A program made the position numbers and the translations under genes. Shown here in pieces: positions 12,701 through 24,286 of a stretch of 64,000 bases of DNA. The notes below the pieces were generated by a model. The model saw nothing but the letters and a program-made list of their open reading frames with translations, was not told the DNA's origin and made no database searches. This DNA is from Aplectana chamaeleonis (lineage: Eukaryota; Nematoda; Chromadorea; Rhabditida; Cosmocercidae): NCBI GenBank assembly GCA_029168955.1, contig JAPDOI010000150.1:1116001-1180000 (forward strand). Direction: 5' to 3'. Numbering within the stretch: position 1 is the stretch's first letter; every line of letters starts with the position of its first letter.

Positions 12701-15700
12701 TTTCACTCCGAAACAGAGGTCGCAGTCGACTTTTTCACAAGTCATATCTCACTCTTTATTCAAAGTTGGTTGGCAGCTATGTACAGTTTTGCCTGCACAA
12801 CCTCATGCAAGAAATCCCTGTGACGCAAAACTACCTCACGGCAAATTTTCACAATTATGTCAACCCCTCCACCATCACCCTTATAATCGAACCCACAAAA
12901 GCAACCCACTATTCCAGCCATCTTATTGTTTTTGCTGGATTTACTAGGGCGAAATCATTACCAAAGAACATACCTGAATCAGCCATGCTCATTTCGTGCA
13001 AAAATGGACGATCGTTCACTCCAAGTTTGCGGGAACTCCTCACTGCACTGAATAAAAAGTAAATCCACACTATAAAAATGCAATTTTACCAAAAAGACGC
13101 ATGCGCATGACCAATGCATTTAAATGCTCACAGGAAGAACCACAACATGTATGAGCGAAAATAGATAATCGGACAGAAGATAAACATATCCGCAGAAAAT
13201 TTACGGTAGAGAGAAGATAAGCGCAATGAACGGATCTGAATCGATATTCACCCCCCCCCCCGTTCAACGAAACTCTGAATCTCATCGGTCAACGCTAGCA
13301 TTGCAAGCAGGGATGAGCGGAAATTTTTTTCTAAACTTCGGAAATCGGGAATCGGAAATCGGAAGGACCTTCTCAATTTCGGAAATCGGAATTCGGAAAT
13401 CGGAACGCCAAAAACCATCGGAAATCGGAATTCGGAAATCGGAAATAAGTTCAGTGAAATTTTAAACTCTCCCCTGGTGACTGTGCGTATCAAAAAAAAA
13501 AACCTGAACTTATCCTTCTTTACTGAAAATTTTCATGCAAACACAATTAACTCTGGCTTTGCGAAAAGTGAAAACGGACCTCGAATCCGAATCCAGCGCC
13601 AGAAACAACCCCCTGGGGTTTGGCCAGGAAAAGTGTAAAAATGTCTAATCTCGTGAATATTTCCGATTTCTTCCGCATTTTCAGGCTTTTTTTCGGAAAT
13701 CGGAATTCGGAAATCGGAAGGCCCAAAACCATCGGAAATCGGAATTCGGAAATCGGAAATCGGAATTCCGCTCATCCCTGATTGCAAGGTTATTTCCATC
13801 CATCTACGGTGAGAAAGCAGAGGCGAAACGGAAATTTTAGGGGTTGTTGAAGGTCCTCTTTCGATTGAATCCACTTTCACATTTTCTAATTGATTTTTGC
13901 GAAAAATCAATAAATTCGATAATTCCAGAAAACCGATAAAATTCCACGGCAGTGAGTTCAATTAATAGGGGACCCTCAAACACTCATGGCTGTCAAGATC
14001 GACCGCTGATTTTCGTCGATAAAGGGAGATACCATCACACTGACAGCGTTGACCGATGAGATTCAGAGGTTTGTCCCCGTTAATCACATAAGAACTTAAT
14101 GGCCAGCCGTCGTAACAGCCAGCTCCGAACGCGGGGCTGCGTCGCGGTCGCGCGAAATCGCAGTAGAACGCGCTATTGGCGGTAGTGAAGGCGCTGATTA
14201 AGCATGTGTGTCGAATGGATTTTGACATTTCACTACAAGTATATTAAACAAATAGAAATATTTTGTAATGACGGGGCCATAATAGCACAAAATAGCTGCA
14301 TAACATGTGATAGAGGCTATTTCGCGATGTGAAGAGACCGTATTTCATTTGCAGTTCCTTCAATACGGGGATAACTTGCAATTTGTGGTATTAATTCAAG
14401 TTGTTCAATCTCATGACACATTTTTGCGGTCAAAAGCCATCCACACTGAGTGGAAAAGGAAGAAAGTTTGCGTTTCCACATACATACTTCTGCGAAATAA
14501 TTCTTGGGGTAAGACGTACCCGCAATTTTTTTATAGCCCAAGATGTTCGTCAGATGCATAGTATTTGCAGATGTGATCTTGAGGCCGCGGAAAAGTTGCA
14601 GGCGATTCCGAAAAGCTCATGCAAGGGAACAAAAAAGCACGGGCTATGCTGATATCTGAAAACAAACCTTAGGTACTTTCAGATAACTTCTCTGCGATTT
14701 TTCGATCTGCACTGCTTTTGTTCTCTACGTTGTGAGTTAAGTTTTGCACATAAGAAAAATTGCCCGATAGTAGCTTCGTTTTTTTTTTCTTCGGGTTTCC
14801 CACCCAGCTATTAGTTTTCCTAAGCCAACTTCTTGTATATTTTCACACTCACACCATCATCATCATAATTTCGACACTAATCCTATGCAAACAAAAATTA
14901 AAAAACACAATTAGGCTTTGCTTTGGGTGGGAATTAATGATATTTGGAGTACCCGCGATGATGAGTCAAGGATTCAATTCGCTCAGCCCCAATGAAATGT
15001 GTTCAATATGGCGACTCGGGTTTTTCTTTTTTCGACAAAAATAGGTATAACAGACACTGATACCTACAGACAAATGATAGTTTCAAAAATAGCCACAGCA
15101 ATTTTTCCGTGGCCGCAACTCGTTAGAATCTCTCTGGTGGGGATAGCGCGCTCCACTGCGAATTCGCGCGACCGCGACGCAACCGCATTCGGAGCTGGCT
15201 GTTACGGTGGGTGGCCATTAAGTTCTTATATTAGAAACGAGTGACCTCATCACACGAAACAAGTTCTTATGTTTCTAATTAGCGCAACGGCATTTCAGCC
15301 GGCGCTTCATGATTACACGTTTTTGACTCTCCAAATGCCGTTGGCGTTTTGGCGTAAGCCGTACCGTTTGACTTACGTTGTTATAAAAAGCCGCTGTCTC
15401 GGGCAAAATTTGAGGCCTGAACTTTCTTGCCTTTTGATGGTGGACGAGCTCACTCCACATCATCGTCATCGACGATCTCTATTATCAAGAACATCAGCAG
15501 GCTTGACATTGTATTTCAATCAATGAACATTAACCTTCGGACTGACGTGCTCGAGTATTTATGTAACTGATCTGATCTAGTCAAAAAGATGACTGAAGTG
15601 CTTGCTTTCATTGATCAGCTGTTTTTATTAGGGAAATTTCCATTAATTTCTTCCTCCAAATGCCGATGATATTTGACTGCTCTTCATGAGACAGCGATCT

Positions 15701-18700
15701 TTTTGGACGGCGCTGTGCACGTGTGCATGAACTGGCATCTTTAGGCCATAGAAACTCTAATTCTAGCGCGTTTTTCACCGCGTTTCCTTCATAATTTTTC
15801 AGCTGTTTTCGATCTAAGCTGATTTTTGTAGTTTTTTCTATAACGTTTTTCATCGTGACCACTGCCTTCAATCTGCATTACAGCGATAGAGTTGACTATG
15901 GCAGAAGCTGACTGCATGTTTCGCGTTGGGCGCTGCACTGCAACCTCATTGTGTATGACGTTAAATAGAGCAAAACAAGCTCACAGTAAAGGGTAAAGTG
16001 CAAAAAGAACCAACTGATTTACAGAGTACGACACAGTAAAGGTATTTTTTGATTACAAAAAAAATTTGGGGAGCACAGTTGAAGAATTCGAACTGGAAGA
16101 GTTAGGTGGATCTGTACGCAGCACAAAAATGCGCGTTACCGCTGTGATATAGCACAACGATTGCGACATATGAAGCATTTCCTGAATGGTTAAATTTCAG
16201 AAACCTGCTACCCTGGAGCTTTTCTGAACGCGACAACACTGCAATGTTCACCATGCGACTACGGTCTGTTCATGGATGAGTATGACGGACGCATCTGTAA
16301 GCTATGCCCGATCAGCACAACGACATATCACACAGGTAAGTGATACGGCGGGTGACTCGCAAAGTTGTTATGAAGACAACTGAAATTACAGGCTCAAACT
16401 CAATCACACAATGCCTGTCGACGAATCAATGCAAATCCGGTGCTCACACATGCCACTGGTTGGCCGCTTGCATGGACTTGCCGGATGATGATCACAAACC
16501 TCGGTCTCTTCCAATAATATTTTTATTTTCTCCAACACTCATACTGCTCTTTTTCTTTAAAACGCACAGCCTTCTCTTGACAGCTATTTTCGCCGCTTTC
16601 CGCCTATTCGCCTTCACTAGCACTTATTGGTCGAGCGCCGGCGCAGGGGTTTAGCGACAGTTTTATCGAGCTTCTAACATTAAAGTGCGATAGGTTATGC
16701 CCTTGCAGTGCAGAATGACGCCGCAGGGAGCAGAAAACTCCTCAATTAAGAGCCAGCCACACAGAGATAATTTATGACCAAACTATATAATTTTAAAAAA
16801 ATTTCAGGTACTCATGTAAGTGCAAGCCCGGCTTCGTAGGGAACGGGAGAGAGTGTGCAGGTGAGCCTTCTTAATACTCAGTGAAACTAATGGTAGTATG
16901 TATCGTCCGTGACTTTCAATCAAAATGCCGTGATGGACTGGGCGTGAAATCATTCGATTAACACTTAAGAGACCGCCTGCTCCACAGCGAATTTCCACAG
17001 CGGACCGGTGCGCTCCACGGCCAATCGTTTCCGTGGGTGCGCAGTGTGGACACGCGGTCCGCTGGGAACCATTTTGATCGGAGCAGGCTTTCTTACTTAG
17101 ACAACCAGTATTCCGTTTCTACTCCACCTGAGAGTATGTCGCCCCACAGAGATCTGGAGTGAGGCCATGGTGAAGCAATGATCCACCGCTTTTCCGCAGA
17201 CCTGCTTTTTTATTTTGGAAGTTTTTCCAGCTTTACATGCACAAGGCTGGTAACGAAATAAGCGTTTGTTTGTCGACTTCTAGAATTTTCTTCAGGTTAC
17301 AGCTAACGGTTAGGATTGAGCCGTGCTAGGCCGACCCGGAGTATTGAAAATTTGAAAAATAAACAAACTTCTCCTTTGTGGTGCCCTAATAAACCTCATG
17401 TAGAACTTTCGGCGGACTCAAATACTTTGATCTACCGAGTTGTCTGATGCGACCGACAGAAACTTTGTCAGAAATCTCAAAATGGGAATCAGATTCATGA
17501 TCAGCACCCCCTCCCCAATGGCCACGTGAGCGAAGTCGCACCAAAACGTGAAACGTTTACAAACGGATAACGAGCAACAGACGCCAGCGAAGCTTTGGAA
17601 AACTGTGAATTATACACCACTTCATTGTTCAGCGCCTCCAAACATACCCCGTAGTTAAAATTTCAGTGAAATTTTAAGCACTGAACTAATCCTAGGTTTT
17701 CACCCCTTTCCCCCCAAGTTACCTTCCACTCGTAATTTAGCGAAAATTTAAACAAAGTTGGCCGATGGCTAATATACCGCAGTCGAAGGAAATTTCATTG
17801 GAAATTGAAAGTAAAAACGAGAACCTTGTGCAGCAACTCGAATAACCCTCGAGGTCAATGCGGCAAAATTATGAACGATGACCTACTACAGTTATCTCAA
17901 ATAGGTGGCACTACTATTTAGACAATCAACTATAGAACATCAGTTCCGTGATAAGCATCATTGATAACCTTTCCTAGCCAAATTTGGAACGAATTCTTTC
18001 CAGCCAAAGAAGCTCCAAAAATCGAAAAGTGCCATTTCCGGAGATGCTTGTAAAATTACTAGGAACACTGAAAATGCTTGACCACTGTGAGTGTAAATAG
18101 GTGACATCATAAGGAACCTACCCGTAATTAAGAAAGACTTCACGCCAGAGAAATATAAAAATATTAAAAGTTTTATGGCGTGGGTGCGCAGTATGGACAC
18201 GCGGTCCGAGGGGCAAAACAGCCGTGGGTGCGCAGTGTGGACACGCGGTCTCTTAAGTGTTAATAGTCATTTTCTCTTCGCTTCCCCGTGCGCGAGTTCC
18301 CCCGCCAAGCAGCGCCGTGGTTCCCTACTTGTGTTACACAGAACATTTTCATTATTCACGATTGTACATGTGTGCAAACATTTATTTTTCTCAAGGGCTC
18401 TTAGCATCTTCTTGAGTATACAAAACTTCATGATTCAAAAAGTTTTCTTGTACTCGGCACCCATTTCCTAACATTCGCCTGAGCCGCAATTCGGAAGGGC
18501 CTGTTTTGGATTCATCTCCGCTACAACTTATGTGATCCCTTTCGTGTTTAATCGCGAATCACTTATGGGCTAAGTCCAACTAGGGAGTGTGTCGCGTCAA
18601 TCCTTTTCCTCTGTCTAGCAGACTTGGCCGTTTAGGCATGACAGGTTTCCAGAGTATATTTCAAATCTGGCAGGACAGCCAGTTCTAGAAATACCAGTTT

Positions 18701-19199
18701 GTTATTCAGAGCTACTGCTGCTTCCTTGTTCTGACTAGTTCTCTAGATATGAGTGGCAGGATGAAGGAAACTGAAGAGAAACTGAGACGTTAGCACGCAA
18801 ACATCATTGAAGACTGATCATCGTAAGAGTCCTTCAGTTGCCAAGACCTATAAAGGCCCTCTCTAGTCCCGAGCATTCTTTGCACTCTGGTTTATATTAA
18901 ATTTTGAACGCTTAATTAAGAATTTTACAACACCTTGACATATACGAAATTTTTGAAGCATAATGCCAATCATCATTCTGCCAAATCGATACATGATGCT
19001 CAGCAGTAGAAACGTATGTACGTTTCATGTCTATGTCTTGATACAAAATGATTCAGATGTTTGTGAAGGACTTTGTCTAAATGGAGCAACCTGCTTGAAG
19101 ACCGGCCGTGGTGAGACTCGTTGCATCTGCAAAACAGGATTCAGCGGACGACGATGCGAGAACAGATCCGATTCTTTGAATAGTTTTACTTTTCCTTAA
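9718..19199 (+). CDS. Extracellular cysteine-rich protein with GCC2/GCC3 (ephrin-receptor-like) repeats and two EGF domains, 9 exons
   Basis: Exons 9718-9847, 10121-10282, 10345-10438, 10493-10560, 11833-11994, 16201-16335, 16392-16503, 16808-16860 and 19057-19199 join in phase to 1059 nt (352 aa plus TAA). The model is 5'-incomplete: no start or signal peptide was found. Exons 2-6 encode GCC2/GCC3 modules, for example PGSFFNTRRDECELCSVGYY, CPSGFFFDYASRICEPCS, EQCPLGSFKSKDDAVC and CDYGLFMDEYDGRICKLCP. Exons 7-8 form an EGF domain (NQCKSGAHTCHWLAAC, then YSCKCKPGFVGNGREC) and exon 9 a second (CEGLCLNGATC, CICKTGFSGRRCE). Such modules occur in secreted or cell-surface matrix and adhesion proteins; no membrane span is seen after the last EGF. 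Intron 10439-10492 is 54 bp, whereas the introns before exons 5, 6 and 9 are 1.3, 4.2 and 2.2 kb and hold transposons. The N-terminus and any later 3' exon remain open. Confidence 0.78.
10720..11545. mobile_element. Diverged copy of the 52.4-53.5 kb inverted-repeat element
   Basis: The interior matches that of the element at 52.445-53.523 kb in the same order: GAATCTGGGGTCTGCTTG, ACCGTAGGTTACG, CAAATCTGAGACTTTGGCCA, CTACCGTATACCCACCGTAA and the segment reading LIGINKRPTEN. The terminal inverted repeats of the 52-kb copy are not recognisable here, so limits are approximate. It sits in an intron of the EGF gene. Confidence 0.55.
12178..12319. mobile_element. Hairpin MITE, family H copy 2
   Basis: Nearly perfect arms of about 60 bp (GGATCGTGAAGAGACTTTCC; then GTTGGCGCAAACTCGGTG mirrored by CACCGAGTTTGCGCCAAC) around a short ATGTTATAACACAGGTG centre. 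The end CGTCGGCATGGATC matches the end of the copy at 2.43 kb. Intronic in the EGF gene. Confidence 0.7.
13308..13780. mobile_element. hAT-type non-autonomous element with perfect 8-bp target duplication
   Basis: Ends CAGGGATGAGCGGAA and its exact reverse complement TTCCGCTCATCCCTG bound 473 bp. The 8 bp on each side are identical (ATTGCAAG at 13300-13307 and 13781-13788), as expected for hAT transposition, and the CAGGG terminus also fits hAT. Next to each end lies a cluster of GGAAATCGGAATTC repeats (13.34-13.44 and 13.69-13.77 kb). No transposase is encoded. Intronic in the EGF gene. Confidence 0.85.
13963..14225. repeat. Dispersed GC-rich repeat (inverted relative at 15.13-15.26 kb)
   Basis: The segment AAGAACTTAATGGCCAGCCG, followed by CAGCCAGCTCCGAACGCGG and CGTCGCGGTCGCGCG, reappears reverse-complemented at about 15.15-15.24 kb. 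The two inverted copies about 1.1 kb apart may be the ends of one older element or independent insertions. Confidence 0.4.
15405..15485. repeat. Dispersed repeat shared with 59.72-59.80 kb
   Basis: The reverse complement contains GTGGAGTGAGCTCGTCCACC followed by ATCAAAAGGC; the same phrase is on the + strand at about 59.74 kb. This recurrence is why the open frame at 59.7 kb was not called an exon. Confidence 0.5.
15608..15871 (-). repeat. Open frame starting in a TTAA-MITE-like terminus
   Basis: An 87-codon minus-strand frame begins ATGAAGGCAGTGGTCACGAT, which closely resembles the AGGCAGTGTTCACGAT end of the TTAA-flanked MITEs. The rest (KRSLSHEEQSNIIGIWRKK) matches nothing I know. It lies inside an intron of the EGF gene on the opposite strand. 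It could be a diverged MITE or a small gene overlapping one; the former is more likely. Confidence 0.3.
16958..18263. mobile_element. 1.3-kb DNA transposon with 19-bp perfect terminal inverted repeats
   Basis: TTAACACTTAAGAGACCGC at 16958-16976 is exactly mirrored by GCGGTCTCTTAAGTGTTAA at 18245-18263. Near the ends the phrase GGGTGCGCAGTGTGGACACG, followed by CGGTCC, occurs three times with small changes (about 17.03, 18.18 and 18.22 kb). No transposase frame is visible. It occupies much of the last intron of the EGF gene. Confidence 0.7.
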
Positions 19200-19797
19200 C
19201 ACCAAGCAAGTCTTTTAGCCAAGGAACTTGCAAGGTTACCCTAATAATTATTAATAATATTGTTATATGTCACAAGGTAATGTTGCAATAATTATGAAAT
19301 ACGCCTTCAGCTCAGGAATGTCAAAGCAATATTGTAGGAGCGGTGGTCACGCTTTCATATTGTAGCAATGCTTGCCTAGGAAGAACTCTATGCACTGCCA
19401 TGTATTTCTAAAGACTCCTACGTTTTGAATTTAGCCATTAGCAAGCGACCAAGTTGCATGCCATTGGATCCTACATTCGTGATTAATGGCGACGAAATGC
19501 ACGCAGTATGGCAATGCGCTGGTGGTCAGATTGGTAATGCAGAACCGTTCAAAAATGCCCCAGGCTTTAGACGCTAAGTTGACAAAACATTGCTTCTGTG
19601 CCCACCACTCCTCCATCAGTGGCGAGATCAAATAGTACGCTTTATTAAAAGTAGTATAGTATTTTGCGAATAAATTTGAATTAGAAATCGATCCGAAAGT
19701 ATGAATTATTAGCATCTTCAAGGCTTCATCTTGTCCTGGCGCAAGTCGTTTTTGTCCAAACAACGATGCCCGGCACGTGGCTTCGACATTAACTTAA

Positions 19798-20201
19798 AGG
19801 CACTGTTTGCGATAAACTTCATCCCCGAATTTTTCATGACAAACGCTTCTCGCGGCTCTCAGAAGCGGAACAGCGTCGAAAAAACGGGACAAAAAGCTAC
19901 CCAGGAGCCGCCAAACGACTTAGAAAAGTGGGCAAACCCCCCCGCTCAAAAGCTCCGTTCTTCCGTTAATTCTCAACTTTTCTCTTTACTCAGGTCAGCT
20001 CGCATATATTGACTGCAAAAGACGGAAGTTTCAAGCCTCTGACAACTCGTCCACCAATTTCCTTAGCTCCATTTTTGAGGGACCATAACTCCATTCCCAG
20101 AAGGTCTTGTACGATTCCAGAAGCATCATTGGAATCAGAATGGGACCGGTTTCAAGATAGGCAAAAAAACAGAAAGGTGATTTTTATCGCGAACAGTGCC
20201 T
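19798..20201. mobile_element. TTAA-flanked MITE (Kolobok-like ends), family L copy 1
   Basis: Ends TTAA-AGGCACTGTTTGCGATAA and TTATCGCGAACAGTGCCT-TTAA with flanking TTAA at 19794-19797 and 20202-20205. TTAA duplication with AGG-type termini fits Kolobok-like transposons better than piggyBac. The interior, including CAGGTCAGCTCGCATA and CAGAAGGTCTTGTACGATT, is shared with the copies at 39.16, 43.70, 54.04 and 59.21 kb. Confidence 0.75.
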
Positions 20202-20205
20202 TTAA

Positions 20206-21240
20206 AGTTTTGCTGAACACAACGCTCCAGAAGACTAGATGAATATTCGCAAAGTATCCCACACAGACAGCGATGCGCGGCAGAAATTCCGTACAGCCTC
20301 ATACAGATGGGGGCGGTTGATCACAGAAATCTATACGGTGGCTGGAAAGTGCATCTCCTGAGAAAACATGATGAAATGTGACTCCCTGAAGCAAAGAAAT
20401 CAACTCATTTTTACTGAGAACCGTGATTTTCTATCCAACGAGAACAATAGTTTCAAGACCTACAAGATTGCAACAAATATTTAGATGCTCCCTTTGGTTC
20501 CAATACATTGGCGCAACACGCTGTCCAAAGTCACATGAAGTCTGTCTGAAAGCGACTGTCCGCCCACGGGGCCGGCATGCGTGTAGAGCAGTCATAGCAA
20601 AGGCACCATTTCGGATGAGCCTTCCCTCGGCTGCGAACCGCTGATTGTGATATTGTTCATCACTCGTCAATTATTCCTGCTCATTGATTTCCAAGTTTCA
20701 GAAATGCCTTCGCTCGACGCTAAGGCCGGTTTTTTCGGCCCTTCCAGTGCCATTGGGATTGCCCTGGGCGGCCGTAACTCATCTGCACGTGGAAATAGAC
20801 TCACTAGAGAAGTAGAAAAAACAACGTCGCCCATGCTAAGGGAGAGACATAAACTAAACCGTCCAAGCAAACTGTATGCGCACATGCGTTCTCCACCATA
20901 GAAGCGGAGGACCGTATTAAAATAAATAATGGTGAACCGGAACGAAATTGATGTGTGATTAATGGTACAAATGAAGGAGAAGGCTGCGTGGTTTTCGTTT
21001 TCGATTTAGTCTGACGCATAGACCAGGCGGCTGGCCGTGCGCTGTTGGCCGCCTCACTGGAGAGTGCTGTTTCGATTTTTGATCAACGGTCGCAGCCCCG
21101 TCCAGTCATCAGGCTAAAATTATTGTGCGAACTCTGCGCGCGTTCCAGCCATGCGCGATCGTGGCCTCAGACCATTAATACTTCAACACCACGCTCGTGC
21201 TGCGTTGCCGTAAGGCCCCCGTCATAGTCGGTGGATCTAC
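20206..21240. other. Repeat-like region, no accepted gene
   Basis: Frames are open on both strands at 20.43-20.67 and 20.65-20.90 kb (for example + strand GRNSSARGNRLTREVEK after TTTCAG; minus strand FAMTALHACRPRGR). Frames open on both strands in moderately GC-rich DNA suggest dispersed repeats. I cannot prove either direction is translated. Confidence 0.3.
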
Positions 21241-21252
21241 TGAGTCCCACCG

Positions 21253-21531
21253 GGTCGATACGCACCGAATTCGTGGGAAACGGGTGCAAGAAAATCAACC
21301 CACAGCGTCCGACTGCGACCGTCTGATGCCCACCGCAATCCACCCGGTCGATACTGGTTGTTCTCATGCGTACAAGGGCGGGGCCAATGCACCGATTGAG
21401 TCCGACTGAGTCCCACTGAAATCATCCTCACCCCACCCGGTCGATATAGGTGTTTCTCACGTGATTTGGGTGCATTTTTTTCGGCCGACTGCGCCCTGAC
21501 GAGTCCCGCCGCATCTTGGCTCTCGTCGTCT
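21253..21531. repeat. 93-bp tandem repeat, about three units
   Basis: The marker GGTCGATA occurs at 21253, 21346 and 21439, exactly 93 bp apart. Each unit also carries a version of TCCGACTG and CCCACC(C)G. Since 93 is a multiple of three, the minus strand reads a repeated YRPGG motif every 31 residues, an apparent repeat protein that is probably an artefact of the tandem array. Confidence 0.75.
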
Positions 21532-23106
21532 GCGCTCTGCCCCACCTACTGCTGCCCATGGCTATCGATTGCGTGTTTCGCAGAGGAACTGGTTGGCGCT
21601 GGTGGCAACCGGGCTCAGTCAGACTCAACAGGTTTTTCCTCCCCGGACTCATTCGGACTTAGTCGGACTAAGCAGGTTTTTCGACGAAGTCTGACCGGGG
21701 CCTAAGGAAGTATGAAGTCTTCAGGACTGGAGCATGCGACCAGCACCAATCAAATGAGTCCAGCAATTTTATAGGCTAATCCAAACTATTATTGTACATC
21801 GCTTCACTCAGACTTCTTCCCATTGTTCGAGAAAAGATTTTCTTTGCTGCAGTGAACTGGTTTCCTGATCACCAAATGATATTTACAAGCTGTACAAGTG
21901 GAACCCACCACTGAGCTGTGTCTAGAGTAGCAACTGCATTCAAAAACTCTATTAACTAAGCGCAAATTACGAAGAGGAAGCTAGGATGGTGAGTTGAAAT
22001 GTGCCCGGATCGTCGACAAAGACTAAGGATTGGGGTCACACCCATGGATACTCATAGGCTGAGACCGGAAGTTATCATATGGCTATTGACAAGAAAATAA
22101 TAATGGAGACAGTGCTGACAATGAGGAGAGTCTGGAGAAAGTACGCCACCATGTGTGCACTTTCGCATTTTTCACGTGTAGTCCAAAGATCGCCTTTGGG
22201 TGGCATGATGCCAGGTGAGCGCAGAAGTTCAACGTCAAATCTTAATAAACAAGAACACATACATAGATCAATTGATCTGTGCTAAGCAACGCGTGTTTAC
22301 GATCTCTTCTTCACACCATTCGGATTTGCCAGTTCCACCGTTTCCTTCTCATGTTAGCGTATTGACTACATTTGCGCCTTTTCCCCAGACGATGGAATTC
22401 ATAGTCCGAGAACATAGGTCTCAGATTCGCATTCACTAAGATGTAGTTTTTTTCGTATACCCTCTCTCATGTTTCTGGAACTGTATATGCGGTGATTACA
22501 CAAATTCTCTCCTTTGCCTAACAGAGAAAAAATTTGTCCCCCACTTTTTAACATCTCGTGTGTTTGTCCTGCATATTAGTGATTGTCATTCATCCAACTC
22601 TTTAGACGTCAAGAACTTCAGCTGTCACAAGCGGTGCGGATACGCCATAAGTGTACGTCACAGCCTCTCGTGCGCACTTGTTTCATTAGGAATTCATAGT
22701 CGCCAACTTTGTGGACCTAAAAAATCTGCTGTCTGCACGACGTCAATTGAATTTTGTATAAATCATAGCCGTTTTTCTGACAATACGCTCCCGAAGCTTT
22801 AACAGCGAGCTTTTGAATTATGCTCTTCTCAAGAAGGTTGCCGAAAAGAGGTGTTCTTTTGACTCACCTTTGAGACATCCCCTCTTATCGAACTGGGGAA
22901 GATTGTTCTGAGATTTTCTTCATTTACGCCGTACCTGGGTGCAACAATCCAAAAACAGGTAAAGCGCACAAGACGTTTGAGAAAAAATCAAGCAGTGGGA
23001 CGAGAGTTACAAAGTTTGGCCCTCACCCCAGCTGGCCGCGCAACCCGTACGTCCGAGAAAAAATATGGCGGTGTTTTTTATTTATTTATTTATTTCTGTG
23101 CGATGT
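21532..23106. other. No supported feature
   Basis: 21.6-21.7 kb contains degenerate repeats of CGGACT(T)AGTCGGACT and GCAGGTTTTTC. The rest shows only short frames with no coding-like splice context and a short TTTA run near 23.08 kb. Confidence 0.3.
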
Positions 23107-23110
23107 TTAA

Positions 23111-23594
23111 GAGCAGTGTTCACGATAATCTTTGATTTTGAGATTAATAGCTAAATCGATTGTTTGGCCCCCGGGGAGAACTGAAATGACGAAGAAATTG
23201 AGAAAAACGCACCAGAAGGGTACGAAATCCTTTACTCTCACCCCGCTTCTTTACTCTCACAGGAAGTGTTCGTTGTGACAACGAATTCTTTTGTGGACCC
23301 GTATTTTGCAATTCTCGCTTCTGTGTTGCTCCGATCTTTCCTTCGGACCCTAACTAATACTGTTTTGCCAAAAACATTTTCCCATTTGCGATTAGGCCCA
23401 TTTTTCACCGGTGACAACCACCGTGAACATGTTCTTTCCGCTGGACAATTAGTCCAGGCCAGAGAATAATGTCACTGAAATAAGACGTTTTAGTGCGTTT
23501 CTCGCCGTTTCTTTGTAATTTTGGTAACGCTTGGTGGCCAACGCATTGTTTTGAGTGGAAAACTCGGGAACGAAAATCATCGTGAACACTGCCT
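23111..23594. mobile_element. TTAA-flanked MITE, family I copy 1
   Basis: TTAA-GAGCAGTGTTCACGATAA at the left and TCATCGTGAACACTGCCT-TTAA at the right, 484 bp between the TTAA sites. The ends match family L, but the interior (TTGTGACAACGAATTCTTTT, ACAACCACCGTGAACATGTT) is different and shared with copies at 29.82 and 57.45 kb. Confidence 0.75.
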
Positions 23595-23975
23595 TTAAGA
23601 CAATCGTAAAATAAGTTGATCTATACCATATGAGGAAATGGGCTTGGTTACGACAATCTATAATAAATCAAAATATTGGGGGGAAAGTATGACTGAGACA
23701 AGGCTAAGTGTGATTCACGTCTTGAGAAGTTTTTCAACGATCTGACGTTTGAACATCTTTGCTGAGCAGGATGCATCAACAGTTTTGCTTAGGTTAATAA
23801 AAATCGACCCCTCTCAAACTGTGAAATTTGTTGCTCTATGTCGAGTTTTCGGCTTTCGATAAGATATCTTGATCCCTCCTCCTCTGGTCACAGATTATTT
23901 ACCGGTGTTAATTATTTACCGTTCTCTCCTCTGCAAGAATTCACCTGTCGATTTAGTCGACCATATTATTAGCCG

Positions 23976-24286
23976 CCGATTTCTGCTAAAAGCTTGTGCA
24001 GCCTTGAGTCAATAAGCAGACGACGCACTAAGTCGATTCTTGGCCGTCTGGCAGTTCAGCTGGCTTTTCCAACCTGTGAGTCGGCTTCTGCTACTGTCAC
24101 GGTCACTGATCTTGCTGTACGGGTTCTGCAGTTTGCCCGAACTGCAACAGCAGTGACCCGAAGAGTAGGAGACGAGCCAAAGTGTCAGACGGCTTTGATT
24201 TCTGTTTGGTGCGGCTCGAATCGAAAAGTGCCTGAGCAGGTCGAACGCGGCGGTCGACCATCTTTCGCGTCGTATTGCAAGTGATG
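23976..24286 (+). CDS. Uncertain orphan open frame, about 100 aa
   Basis: A frame of about 100 codons, more GC-rich than its flanks, reads for example LGRLAVQLAFPTCESASATV and ends at TGA 24284-24286. No ATG start, no known domain. Just downstream (about 24.37-24.42 kb) a separate short frame DRILGCDINTQKSSDD ends at a good GTAAGC donor, so the area may hold exons of an unrecognised + strand gene. Could equally be a GC-rich repeat. Confidence 0.2.

Noticed and set aside
20431..20901. Two convincing-looking frames as genes
   Set aside because: Both strands are open across the same DNA and no exon structure could be completed; more like dispersed repeats.
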